Source of the DNA: Thermohalobaculum sp963700775
GTDB taxonomy: Bacteria > Pseudomonadota > Alphaproteobacteria > Rhodobacterales > Rhodobacteraceae
Assembly: GCA_963700775.1 (NCBI GenBank)
Contig: CAVOYU010000001.1
Span: 620,001 to 684,000 of the forward strand
Direction: 5' to 3'
DNA: 64,000 bases
A program made the position numbers and the translations under genes. Below the pieces are notes generated by a model. The model was not told the DNA's origin, did not search any database, and saw nothing but the letters and a program-made list of their open reading frames with translations. This document shows positions 45,586 to 56,925 of the stretch, in pieces (position 1 is the first letter of the stretch; each line of letters opens with the position of its first letter).

Positions 45586-46099
45586 GGGGCGGCGGACGGC
45601 GGGGCGGCGCGCGGCGACGGCCGCCTCGGGTCGAACCCGGCGGTCTGGAGAAGATCCGCGCGAGGAGTTCCGTGTCGAGATAGGCAACGATTTCGACGAT
45701 CCGGCCCTCGCGCATGACCATCGCGAAGCAGTAGACTTGGTTGTATTGTTGCCCCGTCCTGCCGACACCTGTGCTCTGGAAGCGCAGGAACACCTTGGCG
45801 CCCTCCGCAGCGACATCGATCAATCTTGTCGTCAAGGGACCTTCGAGGCGCTCGAGAAGCGGGCCGAAGGCCCGGTCCACGAGCGCCCGCTTCGAGCGGT
45901 AGACGCCGGATACCGGCGTCGTCCCGATGACCGTCCAGACAACATCCTCCGCGATGATGTCGAAGAACGGGGCGCTATCGCCTTGGTCCCACGGCTCGAA
46001 GGCCGCGCGGACCAGTGCCTTGTTGTTTTCGCTCGATGTGATGACCTCCACTCCCTGTCGGGAACCGCGCCTCCCGCCGACCCCTGACGCAGATGTCAT
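45527..46099 (-). CDS. SnoaL-like / nuclear-transport-factor-2-fold protein with anomalous C terminus
   Basis: A 190-residue frame. From about residue 20 it has a full SnoaL-like domain: NNKALVRAAFEPWDQGDSAP, FFDIIAEDVVWTVIGTTPVS, YNQVYCFAMVMREGRIVEIV, YLDTELLARIF. Family members normally end there; here the frame continues about 45 residues as an arginine/proline-rich tail (RAPPRRPPPRQC) up to the stop at 45527. That tail is opposite-strand sequence of the GNAT remnant, so the natural stop seems lost. The ATG at 46099 gives an unrelated 19-residue lead; GTG at 46051 is another option and the true start may have been destroyed. 46100-46364 contains no gene. Confidence 0.6.
   Translation of the reverse strand: MTSASGVGGRRGSRQGVEVITSSENNKALVRAAFEPWDQGDSAPFFDIIAEDVVWTVIGTTPVSGVYRSKRALVDRAFGPLLERLEGPLTTRLIDVAAEGAKVFLRFQSTGVGRTGQQYNQVYCFAMVMREGRIVEIVAYLDTELLARIFSRPPGSTRGGRRRAPPRRPPPRQCPRRRPHKGSRCRASVR
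45583..45612. repeat. Two copies of a 15-base GC-rich repeat at the remnant junction
   Basis: GGCGGGGCGGCGGAC (45583-45597) and GGCGGGGCGGCGCGC (45598-45612). It lies where the GNAT remnant ends and where the SnoaL-like frame has its foreign tail, so it may mark the recombination joint. Confidence 0.75.
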
Positions 46100-46364
46100 T
46101 CGCCGGAAACCTTCGTCTTCGGCCGCTGGTCTTCGGCTGCCCCACGGCATCGTGCGCGGACAATCACGCCGCCTTGGCCACGCTAGGCCGATTCCCGTCG
46201 CCCGCGCAAACTGCCGGTGCCGCCGCATCAGGGCGCGACGCGGTGCCCGGAGGCGGCCCGCGCACAGGCCCTCCCCGACGCCCCTGCGCCTCCACCCGTT
46301 GCACCTGCCGCCGCGAGAGGCTAAATGCCCGGGCGAGCAGTCCTGAGAGCCGAGGCAGGGAACC

Positions 46365-47906
46365 ATGCCCGACCACCGCCCCGTGATCCTGATGGTGCTG
46401 GACGGCTGGGGGCTGTCGGCGCCCGGGCCGGCGAACGCGCCCTCGCTCGCCGATACCCCGAACTTCGACCGGATCTGGGCGGAGTGCCCACGCACCACCC
46501 TCTCGGCCAGCGGCACCGATGTGGGGCTGCCCGAGGGGCAGATGGGCAATTCCGAGGTCGGGCACACCAATATCGGCGCCGGGCGGGTGGTGTGGATGGA
46601 CCTGCCGCGGATCGACAACGCCATCGCCGACGGCAGCTTCGCCGCCAGTCCGGCGCTGGCGCGCTTCGCGGCGCGGCTGAAGGAGACCGGCGGCACCGCC
46701 CATGTGATCGGGCTCGCGAGCCCCGGCGGCGTGCATTCGCACCAGCGCCACATGGCCGAGACGGCGCGGGTGCTGGCCGGGATGGGCGTGCCGGTGAAGC
46801 TGCACCTGTTCCTCGACGGCCGCGACGTGGCGCCGAAGTCGGCGCTTGGGCAGGTGGCGGAGCTGGAACGCGCGGTCGGCGCGGCGGGCGCGGTCGCCAC
46901 CGTCTGCGGCCGGTTCTACGGCATGGACCGGGACAAGCGCTGGGACCGGGTGCAGGCGGCCTTCGGCGCCATGGTCTCGGGCACCGGCGAGCGGGCGGCG
47001 AGCGCCGCGGCGGCGATCGAGGCCGGCTACGGGCGCGGCGAGACCGACGAGTTCGTGCTGCCGACGGTGATCGGCGACCATGCGGGGATGCGCGGCGGCG
47101 ACGGCGTGCTCTGCATCAACTTCCGCGCCGACCGGGCCCGCGAGATCCTGGACGCGCTGCTCGACCCCGGGTTCGACGGTTTCGACGCCTCGGCCCGGCC
47201 GCGCTTCGCCGCGGCGCTGGGAATGGCGGAATATTCCGACCGGCTGAACCGCCTGATGGACGTGATCTTCCCCTCCGACGAGATCGTCAACACGCTGGGG
47301 CGCTGGGTGTCGATGCAGGGCAGGCGCCAGTTCCGGCTGGCGGAGACCGAGAAATACCCCCACGTCACCTTCTTCCTGAACGGCGGTGTCGAGACGCCGG
47401 ACCCCGGCGAGGACCGCACCATGGCGCCCTCGCCCAAGGTCCGGACCTACGACCTTGCGCCGGAGATGTCGGCGGCCGAGGTGACCGGGCACCTGGTCGC
47501 GGCGATCCGCGATCTCTACGACCTGATCGTGGTCAACTACGCCAACCCGGACATGGTCGGGCATACCGGCTCGATCCCGGCGGCGGTGGCCGCATGCGAG
47601 GCGGTCGACCGCGGGCTCGGCGCGGCGCTGGCGGCGCTGGAGGAGACCGGCGGGGCGCTGCTGGTCACCGCCGACCACGGCAATTGCGAGATGATGATCG
47701 ACCCCGAGACCGGCGGGCCGCACACAGCGCACACCACCAACCCGGTGCCGCTGGTGCTGGTCGAGCATGGCGTGGCGGCGCGGGGCTGGAGGCTTTCCGA
47801 CGGCGGCCGGCTGGCCGATCTGGCGCCGACGCTGCTGGCGCTGATGGGGCTCGCGCAGCCGGCCGAGATGACCGGGCGCTCGCTGCTCAGGGACCCGGGC
47901 CGGTGA
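46365..47906 (+). CDS. gpmI: 2,3-bisphosphoglycerate-independent phosphoglycerate mutase
   Basis: A 513-residue Mn-dependent mutase interconverting 3- and 2-phosphoglycerate. Alkaline-phosphatase-like metal sites: MVLDGWGLSA at the N terminus, catalytic Ser in QMGNSEVGHTNIGAGRVV, and NYANPDMVGHTG and TADHGNCEMM in the C-terminal half. The GIHSHQxH element is present as SPGGVHSHQRHM. The start is the ATG at 46365 (MPDHRPVILM). It is followed with a one-codon overlap (GTGA) by envC, so gpmI-envC-ctpA-rppH is one transcription unit. Confidence 0.97.
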   Translation: MPDHRPVILMVLDGWGLSAPGPANAPSLADTPNFDRIWAECPRTTLSASGTDVGLPEGQMGNSEVGHTNIGAGRVVWMDLPRIDNAIADGSFAASPALARFAARLKETGGTAHVIGLASPGGVHSHQRHMAETARVLAGMGVPVKLHLFLDGRDVAPKSALGQVAELERAVGAAGAVATVCGRFYGMDRDKRWDRVQAAFGAMVSGTGERAASAAAAIEAGYGRGETDEFVLPTVIGDHAGMRGGDGVLCINFRADRAREILDALLDPGFDGFDASARPRFAAALGMAEYSDRLNRLMDVIFPSDEIVNTLGRWVSMQGRRQFRLAETEKYPHVTFFLNGGVETPDPGEDRTMAPSPKVRTYDLAPEMSAAEVTGHLVAAIRDLYDLIVVNYANPDMVGHTGSIPAAVAACEAVDRGLGAALAALEETGGALLVTADHGNCEMMIDPETGGPHTAHTTNPVPLVLVEHGVAARGWRLSDGGRLADLAPTLLALMGLAQPAEMTGRSLLRDPGR

Positions 47907-49036
47907 GGCGGCCCGGCGCCCCGGTCGCCGCGGTGCTTGCCGCGCTCGCGATCGCCGGTGCCGCCCTTGCAAACGGCGCCGACGAGCTCGTGCGGGCGCA
48001 GGCGCTGCTGGCGCGGGCCGGGGTGCTGCTGGACGACGCGGAGGCCGAGGACATGCGCCTCGGCGCGCTCGGCCGGGCGGTGGGCGCACACGAGGCGGCG
48101 CTGGCGGCGCTCCGGGCCGCGCTGCGGGCGCTGGCTGCCGAGGAACGGACGCTGACCGACCGGATCGACGCCGATGCGGGGCAGCTGGCGCAGCTTCTGG
48201 CGGCGCTGCAATCGATCGCGCGGGCACCGTCCTCGGCCCTGCTGGCGGTGCGCGGCGGGCCGCTGGAGGCGACGCGGGCGGCGATGCTGATCGCCGGCGT
48301 CACGCCGGAGCTGGACCGGCGGGTGGGCGAGCTGACCGGGCGGCTGGACACGCTCCGGTCACTCCGCGCCCGCGAGGAGGAGGCCCGCGACCAGACCCGC
48401 GCGGCGCTGAGCGTGCTGCAGGAGCTGCGCGCCCACACCGCCGATGCGCTGGGCCGGCGCGACAAGGCCGGCCTCGCGACCCAGAGCGAGCTGCGCGACC
48501 AGGCCGAGGTGGCCCGGATGCGGGCCCGCGACCTCGCCGGGCTGGCGGGCGAGCTGGCCGGCGCCGGGATCGGCGCCGCGCCGGACATGCCGCCGGGGCG
48601 GGTGCCACTGCCCCTCGCCGGCGAGGTGACGGCGACCTTCGGGGAGCCCGACCCCTGGGGCCGGCCGGGCCACGGCTGGTCGGTCACGGCGCCGGCCTTC
48701 GCCCAGGTCACGGCCCCCTGGGACGGCACGATCCGGTTCGCCGGGCCGCTGATCGACTACGGCCAGATCGTGGTCCTGGAGCCCGCGACGGGCTATCTTC
48801 TGGTCGTCGCCGGGCTCTCCCATGTCGAGCGGGAGGCGGGCGAGGTTGTGCTTGCGGGAGAAAAGCTGGGGGATCTCGGCGGAAATCTGCCCTCGGGCGA
48901 GGAAATTTTGCGTGAAGCGGCGAATGGGAGTAGTCAGTTTCGGCAGGAAACGGTCTATCTTGAACTGAGACGGTCGGGGGAACCCTTGGACCCGGAAGAA
49001 TGGTTCGACCGGACAACGAGCGAGGCAAGTCGATGA
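47903..49036 (+). CDS. envC: EnvC-like murein hydrolase activator
   Basis: A 377-residue periplasmic protein. GTG at 47903 overlaps the gpmI stop. A signal peptide (VAAVLAALAIAGAALA) is followed by an Ala/Leu-rich coiled coil (residues about 25-220: AHEAALAALRAALRALAAEE and DTLRSLRAREEEARDQTRAA) and a C-terminal LytM domain (LPLAGEVTATFGEPDPWG). In the LytM domain the zinc ligands are lost: HGWSV replaces HxGxD, and VVAGLSHV replaces the usual HxH. Like E. coli EnvC it should therefore activate amidases, not cut murein. The next gene, ctpA, overlaps it by four bases. Confidence 0.85.
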   Translation: MRRPGAPVAAVLAALAIAGAALANGADELVRAQALLARAGVLLDDAEAEDMRLGALGRAVGAHEAALAALRAALRALAAEERTLTDRIDADAGQLAQLLAALQSIARAPSSALLAVRGGPLEATRAAMLIAGVTPELDRRVGELTGRLDTLRSLRAREEEARDQTRAALSVLQELRAHTADALGRRDKAGLATQSELRDQAEVARMRARDLAGLAGELAGAGIGAAPDMPPGRVPLPLAGEVTATFGEPDPWGRPGHGWSVTAPAFAQVTAPWDGTIRFAGPLIDYGQIVVLEPATGYLLVVAGLSHVEREAGEVVLAGEKLGDLGGNLPSGEEILREAANGSSQFRQETVYLELRRSGEPLDPEEWFDRTTSEASR

Positions 49037-50358
49037 TGCGCAAGACAGTGGTGGCCCTTTTGGCGGGCGTGGCGCTGGGGGCGATGGTGCCTCAGCTGGT
49101 CGCGACGACGGTGGCCCAGGAGAATACGCCCAAGACGACCTACGAATACCTTGACCTGTTCGGCGACATCTTCGAGCGGGTACGGGTCGCCTATGTCGAG
49201 GAGGTGGACGAGCAGAAGCTGATCGAGGCGGCGATCAACGGCATGCTGGCCTCGCTCGATCCGCATTCGGCCTATCTGCCGCCCGAGAACTTCGCCGACA
49301 TGCGCGAGCAGACCAAGGGCGAGTTCGGCGGGCTCGGCATCGAGGTCACGATGGAGAACGGCTTCGTCAAGGTGGTGTCGCCGATCGACGACACGCCGGC
49401 GGCGCGGGCCGGGCTGCTGTCGGGCGACTTCATCACCCATATCGACGGCGAATCGGTGCTGGGGCTTTCCCTGTCCGAGGCGGTCGACAAGATGCGCGGG
49501 CCGGTCGGGTCGGAGATCAACATCACCATCAGCCGCGCCGGCTCGGAGGAGCCGTTCGACGTCAAGATCACCCGCGACGTGATCAAGATCCGCGCGGTGC
49601 GGGCGCGCGTCGAAGGCGATGTGGGCATCCTCCGCATCACCACCTTCAACGAGCAGACCTTCGCCAACCTCGAGGAGGCGATCGCCGAGGTGAAGGAGAA
49701 GATCGGCGCCGACAAGGTGTCGGGCTACATCGTCGACCTGCGCAACAATCCGGGCGGTCTCCTGAACCAGGCGATCGAGGTGGCGGACGCCTTCCTCGAC
49801 ACCGGCGAGATCGTCTCGACCCGCGGCCGCGACCTCGAGGAAGCCGACCGGGTGAACGCCCGGACCGGCGACCTGACCGGCGGCAAGCCGGTGGTGGTGC
49901 TGATCAACGAGGGCTCGGCTTCCGCCTCGGAGATCGTGGCCGGGGCGTTGCAGGACCAGCGCCGCGCGATCCTGCTGGGGGCAAAGACCTTCGGCAAGGG
50001 CTCGGTGCAGACGGTCATGCAGCTCGGCGACAAGGGCGCGATGAAGCTGACGACGGCGCGCTACTACACCCCGTCCGGCCGCTCGATCCAGGCGCTGGGC
50101 ATCGAGCCCGACATCCTGGTCGAGGAGCGCAAGATCTCGGACACCGAGGCCGAGGCCGAGGCGGAAAAGCGCACCCGCTCGGAGGCGGACCTGCGCGGCC
50201 GGCTGGAGAGCGAGCTCTCGGAGGACGAGCGCAAGCAGCTCGAGGAAGAGCGGGCGCGGCACGAGGCGACGGCGAAGCTCCGCCAGGAGGACTTCCAGCT
50301 CGCCTATGCGCTCGACCTGCTGGCCGGGCTGTCGATCTACGGCAGGAACGGGAACTGA
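49033..50358 (+). CDS. ctpA: Carboxy-terminal processing peptidase (S41)
   Basis: A 441-residue exported serine protease. A signal peptide (VVALLAGVALGAMVPQLVA) precedes the S41 N domain; the PDZ domain is at GGLGIEVTMENGFVKVVSPI through AARAGLLSGDFITHIDG. Catalytic Ser is in NEGSASASEIVAGAL and Lys in TFGKGSVQT, the Ser-Lys dyad of CtpA/Prc. It trims C termini of envelope proteins; placement after envC suggests work on cell-wall hydrolase regulation. The C-terminal 65 residues are charged and coiled-coil-like (RTRSEADLRGRLESELSEDE). ATG at 49033 or 49036 (adjacent Met codons). Confidence 0.94.
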   Translation: MMRKTVVALLAGVALGAMVPQLVATTVAQENTPKTTYEYLDLFGDIFERVRVAYVEEVDEQKLIEAAINGMLASLDPHSAYLPPENFADMREQTKGEFGGLGIEVTMENGFVKVVSPIDDTPAARAGLLSGDFITHIDGESVLGLSLSEAVDKMRGPVGSEINITISRAGSEEPFDVKITRDVIKIRAVRARVEGDVGILRITTFNEQTFANLEEAIAEVKEKIGADKVSGYIVDLRNNPGGLLNQAIEVADAFLDTGEIVSTRGRDLEEADRVNARTGDLTGGKPVVVLINEGSASASEIVAGALQDQRRAILLGAKTFGKGSVQTVMQLGDKGAMKLTTARYYTPSGRSIQALGIEPDILVEERKISDTEAEAEAEKRTRSEADLRGRLESELSEDERKQLEEERARHEATAKLRQEDFQLAYALDLLAGLSIYGRNGN

Positions 50359-50413
50359 CGGGCCGGACGGGGGTGCGCCCGAGCGCGCACCCCGCTCCCG
50401 GCCCCGCGGACCG

Positions 50414-50908
50414 ATGGCACGCATCCTGACCGACGCCGAGATCGACGCCCTGCCCTACCGGCCCTGCGTCGGGCTGATGATCCTGAATCCGGCCGGCCGC
50501 ATCTTCGCCGGCCAGCGGCTCGACAGCAGCGTCGAGGCCTGGCAGATGCCCCAGGGCGGGATCGACAAGGGCGAGACGCCGCGCGAGGCGGCGCTGCGGG
50601 AGCTCACGGAGGAAACCGGCATCCGAGCAGGAAGGGTCGAGTTGCTGCGCGAGAGCGGCGGCTGGATCCCCTATGATCTGCCGCGCGAGCTGGTGCCGAA
50701 GCTCTGGAAGGGCCGCTACCGGGGCCAGACCCAGCGGTGGTTCGCGCTCCGCTTCGGGGGCAGCGACCAGGAGATCGACATCGCCGCCCATGTGCCCGAG
50801 TTCAGCGTCTGGGAGTGGATGGCGCCGGACGAACTCGTCGAGCGGATCGTGCCGTTCAAGCGCGACACCTATGCGCGGGTCTTCGCGGAGTTCGCGGACC
50901 TGCTCTGA
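50414..50908 (+). CDS. rppH: RNA pyrophosphohydrolase
   Basis: A 164-residue Nudix hydrolase. The Nudix box is GGIDKGETPREAALRELTEE with TGI following, and WQMPQGGID is the RppH-type lead into it. YRPCVGLMILNPAGRIFAGQ forms the substrate-binding strand. RppH removes pyrophosphate from 5'-triphosphorylated mRNA or hydrolyses dinucleoside polyphosphates, and thereby starts RNA decay. It is last in gpmI-envC-ctpA-rppH and converges on atpC with 61 bases between stops; no terminator is obvious there. Confidence 0.94.
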   Translation: MARILTDAEIDALPYRPCVGLMILNPAGRIFAGQRLDSSVEAWQMPQGGIDKGETPREAALRELTEETGIRAGRVELLRESGGWIPYDLPRELVPKLWKGRYRGQTQRWFALRFGGSDQEIDIAAHVPEFSVWEWMAPDELVERIVPFKRDTYARVFAEFADLL

Positions 50909-50969
50909 GCGAGGGCCGGCCCAATGCGGGCGCAGGCGTTCCGGTCCGGGATCACCGCGAGAGGCTGGT

Positions 50970-51368
50970 TCAGCCGCCGATCTGGCCGAGCAATGCCTTG
51001 AAATCGTTGAGCTTCTGAAGCGCCGCCTGCCTGCGGCTGTCGGCCGCGTCGGCCAGCGCCTGCTCGGCCACGGCGATTTTCTCCTCGATGTAGCCGCGGT
51101 CTACCGCAGCCTTCTCGACCGCCTCCTCGGCCAGAACCGAGACGGTGTTCTGCGAGATCTCGGCGAAGCCGCCGGTGACGAAATAGCCTTCCTCGGAGCT
51201 GCCGTTGCGCACCACCACGAAGCCGGGGCGCATGTTGGTCAGGAAGGGCGCGTGGTTGGCCATCGCCGTCAGGTCGCCCGCCATGCCCGGGATCGTCACC
51301 GCCTCGGCCTCGGCCGAGGCGAGCTTGCGCTCGGGGCTCACGAGCTCGAAGGTGAGGGTCTCTGCCAT
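50970..51368 (-). CDS. atpC: ATP synthase F1 epsilon subunit
   Basis: A 132-residue epsilon subunit with the N-terminal beta sandwich (LTFELVSPERKLASAEAEAV, GMAGDLTAMANHAPFLTNMR, GYFVTGGFAEISQNTVSVLA) and a C-terminal helical hairpin (VDRGYIEEKIAVAEQALAD). It couples the rotor stalk to the ring of c subunits and can inhibit hydrolysis through its C-terminal helices. Last gene of the F1 operon. One base separates it from a small metal-binding-like gene, which itself is one base behind atpD; this interruption is unusual. Confidence 0.95.
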   Translation of the reverse strand: MAETLTFELVSPERKLASAEAEAVTIPGMAGDLTAMANHAPFLTNMRPGFVVVRNGSSEEGYFVTGGFAEISQNTVSVLAEEAVEKAAVDRGYIEEKIAVAEQALADAADSRRQAALQKLNDFKALLGQIGG

Positions 51369-51369
51369 C

Positions 51370-51564
51370 TCAGTCCTCTCTGCCGGCCAGCGCCGACTCG
51401 AACATCGAAGCCGCCTTCTCGAACTTGTCGCGGCAGCCCGGGTTGCAGAACCCGACGGTGCGGCCGCGGTAGAGGGTCAGGCTGTCCGCCGCGACCGGCT
51501 TGCCCGACCAGGGGCAGACCTCGTTGACGCAGTCCGCCAGTTCGAGCGTGCCGGCCGTCGCCAT
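51370..51564 (-). CDS. Small YHS/TRASH-like cysteine protein inside the atp operon
   Basis: A 64-residue protein. The pattern CVNEVCPWSGKPV then YRGRTVGFCNPGCRDKFEKA (C-x4-C-P-x-(S/T)-G-K...G-x-C-x3-C) is that of YHS/TRASH metal-binding domains, which bind copper, zinc or iron through cysteines and a preceding tyrosine/arginine. There is no signal peptide or anchor. It lies between atpD and atpC with one-base gaps on both sides, so it must be translated by coupling within the ATP synthase mRNA. A dedicated function in the complex is not known to me; it may be a chance passenger or a metal sensor. Confidence 0.7.
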   Translation of the reverse strand: MATAGTLELADCVNEVCPWSGKPVAADSLTLYRGRTVGFCNPGCRDKFEKAASMFESALAGRED

Positions 51565-51565
51565 G

Positions 51566-52990
<1,425 letters not shown>

Positions 52991-53009
52991 ATCGGTCTCC
53001 CTGGGTATC

Positions 53010-53888
53010 TCAGAGCGCCTCGGCGCCCGAAATGATCTCGATCAGTTCCTTGGTGATCGCGGCCTGGCGCGAGCGGTTGTACTGGATGGTCAGGCGGTCG
53101 ATCATGTCGCCGGCGTTGCGGGTGGCGTTGTCCATGGCGGACATCCGCGCGCCCTGCTCGGAAGCGGCGTTCTCCAGCAGCCCGCGGAAGATCTGCACCG
53201 CCAGGTTCTGCGGCAGCAGGTCGGCGAGGATCTCGTCCTCGTCGGGCTCGTATTCGTAGTTCACCGGGCGCGCATCCTCGTCCGCGGCCTCGCCGACGGC
53301 GGCGGGGATCAGGCGCTGCTCGGTCGGGATCTGGCTGATCACCGACTTGAACTCGTTGTAGAAGAGGGTGGCGATGTCGAACTCGCCGGCGTCGAAGCGG
53401 GCGAGGATGTCCTGGGCGATGTCGTGCGCCTCGCCATAGCCGACGCGGCGCACCTGGCCGAGATCGACGTGGCCGATGAAATACTGCGCATAGTCCCGGC
53501 GCAGCTGGTCGCGGCCCTTGCGGCCGATGGTCAGGATCTTGACTTGCTTGCCCGCGGCCAGAAGCCGCTGGGCATGGCCTTTCGCCAGCCGCACGATCGT
53601 GGAGTTGAAGCCGCCGCAGAGACCCCGCTCGGCGGTGGCGACCACCAGCAGGTGCACCTGGTCGCCGCCGGTCCCTCGCAGGAGCTTCGGCGCGGTCTGG
53701 CTGTCCTTGGCGGCGCGGGCGAGATTCGCGAGCACATGGTCCATCCGCTCGGTATAGGGCCGCGCGGCCTCGGCCGCCTCCTGCGCCCGGCGCAGCTTGG
53801 CGGCGGCGACCATCTTCATCGCGCTGGTGATCTTCCGGGTCGACTTGACCGAGTTGATCCGGTTTTTCAGGTCCTTGAGGCTTGGCAT
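53010..53888 (-). CDS. atpG: ATP synthase F1 gamma subunit
   Basis: The 292-residue central shaft. Both terminal helices are typical: MPSLKDLKNRINSVKSTRKI at the N terminus and SAMDNATRNAGDMIDRLTIQ with RQAAITKELIEIISGAEAL at the C terminus. The central Rossmann-like part contains TAERGLCGGFNSTI and VLTIGRKGRDQL-like sequence. It rotates inside the alpha3beta3 ring. The segment EAADEDARPVNYEYEPDEDE before ILADLLPQN is an acidic insert that I would expect to be shorter in E. coli. Gap of 41 bases to atpA. Confidence 0.97.
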   Translation of the reverse strand: MPSLKDLKNRINSVKSTRKITSAMKMVAAAKLRRAQEAAEAARPYTERMDHVLANLARAAKDSQTAPKLLRGTGGDQVHLLVVATAERGLCGGFNSTIVRLAKGHAQRLLAAGKQVKILTIGRKGRDQLRRDYAQYFIGHVDLGQVRRVGYGEAHDIAQDILARFDAGEFDIATLFYNEFKSVISQIPTEQRLIPAAVGEAADEDARPVNYEYEPDEDEILADLLPQNLAVQIFRGLLENAASEQGARMSAMDNATRNAGDMIDRLTIQYNRSRQAAITKELIEIISGAEAL

Positions 53889-53929
53889 GCCCGCGGGCTC
53901 CTCTCAGTCGGCAATCTGCGGTACCCGCC

Positions 53930-55467
<1,538 letters not shown>

Positions 55468-55468
<1 letters not shown>

Positions 55469-56028
55469 CACCCGACCTCTCTCATTGCATTTTGCAGCGA
55501 TGCGAGCTTCGAGCGGATCGAGGTGTCGATCATCTTCGAGCCCAGCTTGACGACAAGACCGCCGATGATCTTCTCATCGACGGTCAGTTTGAGTTTGATT
55601 TCGCGGCCGATGGCCTTCTTGAGAGTGGCGACCAGGCTGTCGCGCTGCACCCCGGAGAGCTCGCGCGCCGACGTGACCTCGGCCGTGACCTCGCCCCGGT
55701 GCTCGGCCATCAGCCGGGCGAAGAGGCCGATCACATCGTCCAGCACGAAAAGCCGGCGCTTCGAGGCCATCAGACCGATGAGGTTCGAAACCAGTTCCGA
55801 GAGGTCCATCGCCCTGGCGACGGCGGCGACGGCGCGGCCCTGCTCGGCTCGGGTGTAGATCGGTGACGAGATCAGGGTCCTGAGATCGTCGCTGGTCTCC
55901 AGCGCCATGCCGAGCGCGGCCATGTCCCGTTCGGTCCGGTCGAGCGCTTTGGCGTCGCTCGCCAGGTCGAACAGCGCGGTCGCGTAGCGGCCGGCGGCGC
56001 TCGATGACAGGGATGAAGAATCGGTCAC
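55468..56028 (-). CDS. atpH: ATP synthase F1 delta subunit
   Basis: The 186-residue delta subunit joins F1 to the peripheral stalk. GRYATALFDLASDAKALDRT (N-terminal helices), SNLIGLMASKRRLFVLDDVI and KLTVDEKIIGGLVVKLGSKM followed by DTSIRSKLASL at the C terminus are all family features. It starts at GTG 56028 with GGAAGG upstream; no ATG is available nearby in frame. First gene of atpHAGD-x-atpC. The F0 genes are not in the window. The 290 bases upstream (56029-56319) hold only the promoter; I see no gene. Confidence 0.95.
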
Positions 56029-56319
56029 GTGTCGCCTTCCCGATATGGCCCGGTCCGGACGGCCGGGCTTCGTTCTCCAAGAGCATTTCCCAAGAGCATA
56101 CCGTTGCCGGACAGGCAGCCCCCCGGTTGCGCGCCGCTTCGCTATCATAGGGTGCCCGCGCATGCAACACCGTCCGACAGCGCTTTCGCACCGGGGCGGG
56201 TTCTGGCCGAGGGGGCGGGCTTTGTGAAGCGGATTTCCCCGGCAGGCCGGGGGCACATCGTCGCAGCGCCCGCCGCCCCGGGCGCGCTGAGGCGGGGGCC
56301 GCCGGGCGGCCCCGGAACG

Positions 56320-56808
56320 TCAGGCGGGGTCGATCCGGCAGGTGTAGCAGTTGTTGGTGGCCGAGCGCACATGCACATAGGCGACGCGCGGGTCGTCGAG
56401 CACCTCGGCAGCGCGGCGGGCGACCTCGGAGACCGGCACGATCCTGCCGAGGCCGTAGACGATCCGGTCGTCGGTGCCATAGCCCTTGACCAGCCGCTCC
56501 CCGCCGGTGCGCCGGAACACCGGCGGCGCGTCCTCGCCCTCCCAGCGCGGGCAGTCGTCGGCGCAGAGGAAGATCGGCCCGGATTCCGCATAGGGCTGAG
56601 GGGCCGGGAAGGGCCGGTGGGCGAGAATCAGCATGCCCGCGCCCTCGGGGATGAAATGCAGGCAGTGGCGGCAGGGATTGCCGCCGCCGTCGGAGACGGT
56701 GCGCTCGGCCGGCTGGCCGTTGGCGTCGGGCGCGCCGGCGCGGTAGGCGCGGGCGACCCCGGTCGGCAGGGCGGTGAACCGGACGCGGCGGGACTCCGGG
56801 CGGGGCAT
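56320..56808 (-). CDS. DUF1203 family protein
   Basis: A 162-residue protein of DUF1203. Cysteine/histidine-rich elements NPCRHCLHFIPEGAGMLILA, PIFLCADDCPRW and ATNNCYTCRIDPA suggest a metal site formed by about six cysteines and one or two histidines, in the family's usual order. There is no signal peptide. The function is unknown. It is transcribed in the same direction as the atp genes but 291 bases upstream of atpH, and 117 bases downstream of priA on the same strand. The assignment is from memory of the family pattern. Confidence 0.75.
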   Translation of the reverse strand: MPRPESRRVRFTALPTGVARAYRAGAPDANGQPAERTVSDGGGNPCRHCLHFIPEGAGMLILAHRPFPAPQPYAESGPIFLCADDCPRWEGEDAPPVFRRTGGERLVKGYGTDDRIVYGLGRIVPVSEVARRAAEVLDDPRVAYVHVRSATNNCYTCRIDPA

Positions 56809-56925
56809 GGCGGCCTCCTTGTTGCGGACGGGGCAAGGATGGCGCGGCCGGACACCGGCGGCGACCCGGATCTTGCGGCGGGGCGACGGGACCCCGGCTC
56901 GGGCCGGGGGACGGCGGCCGGCCGG

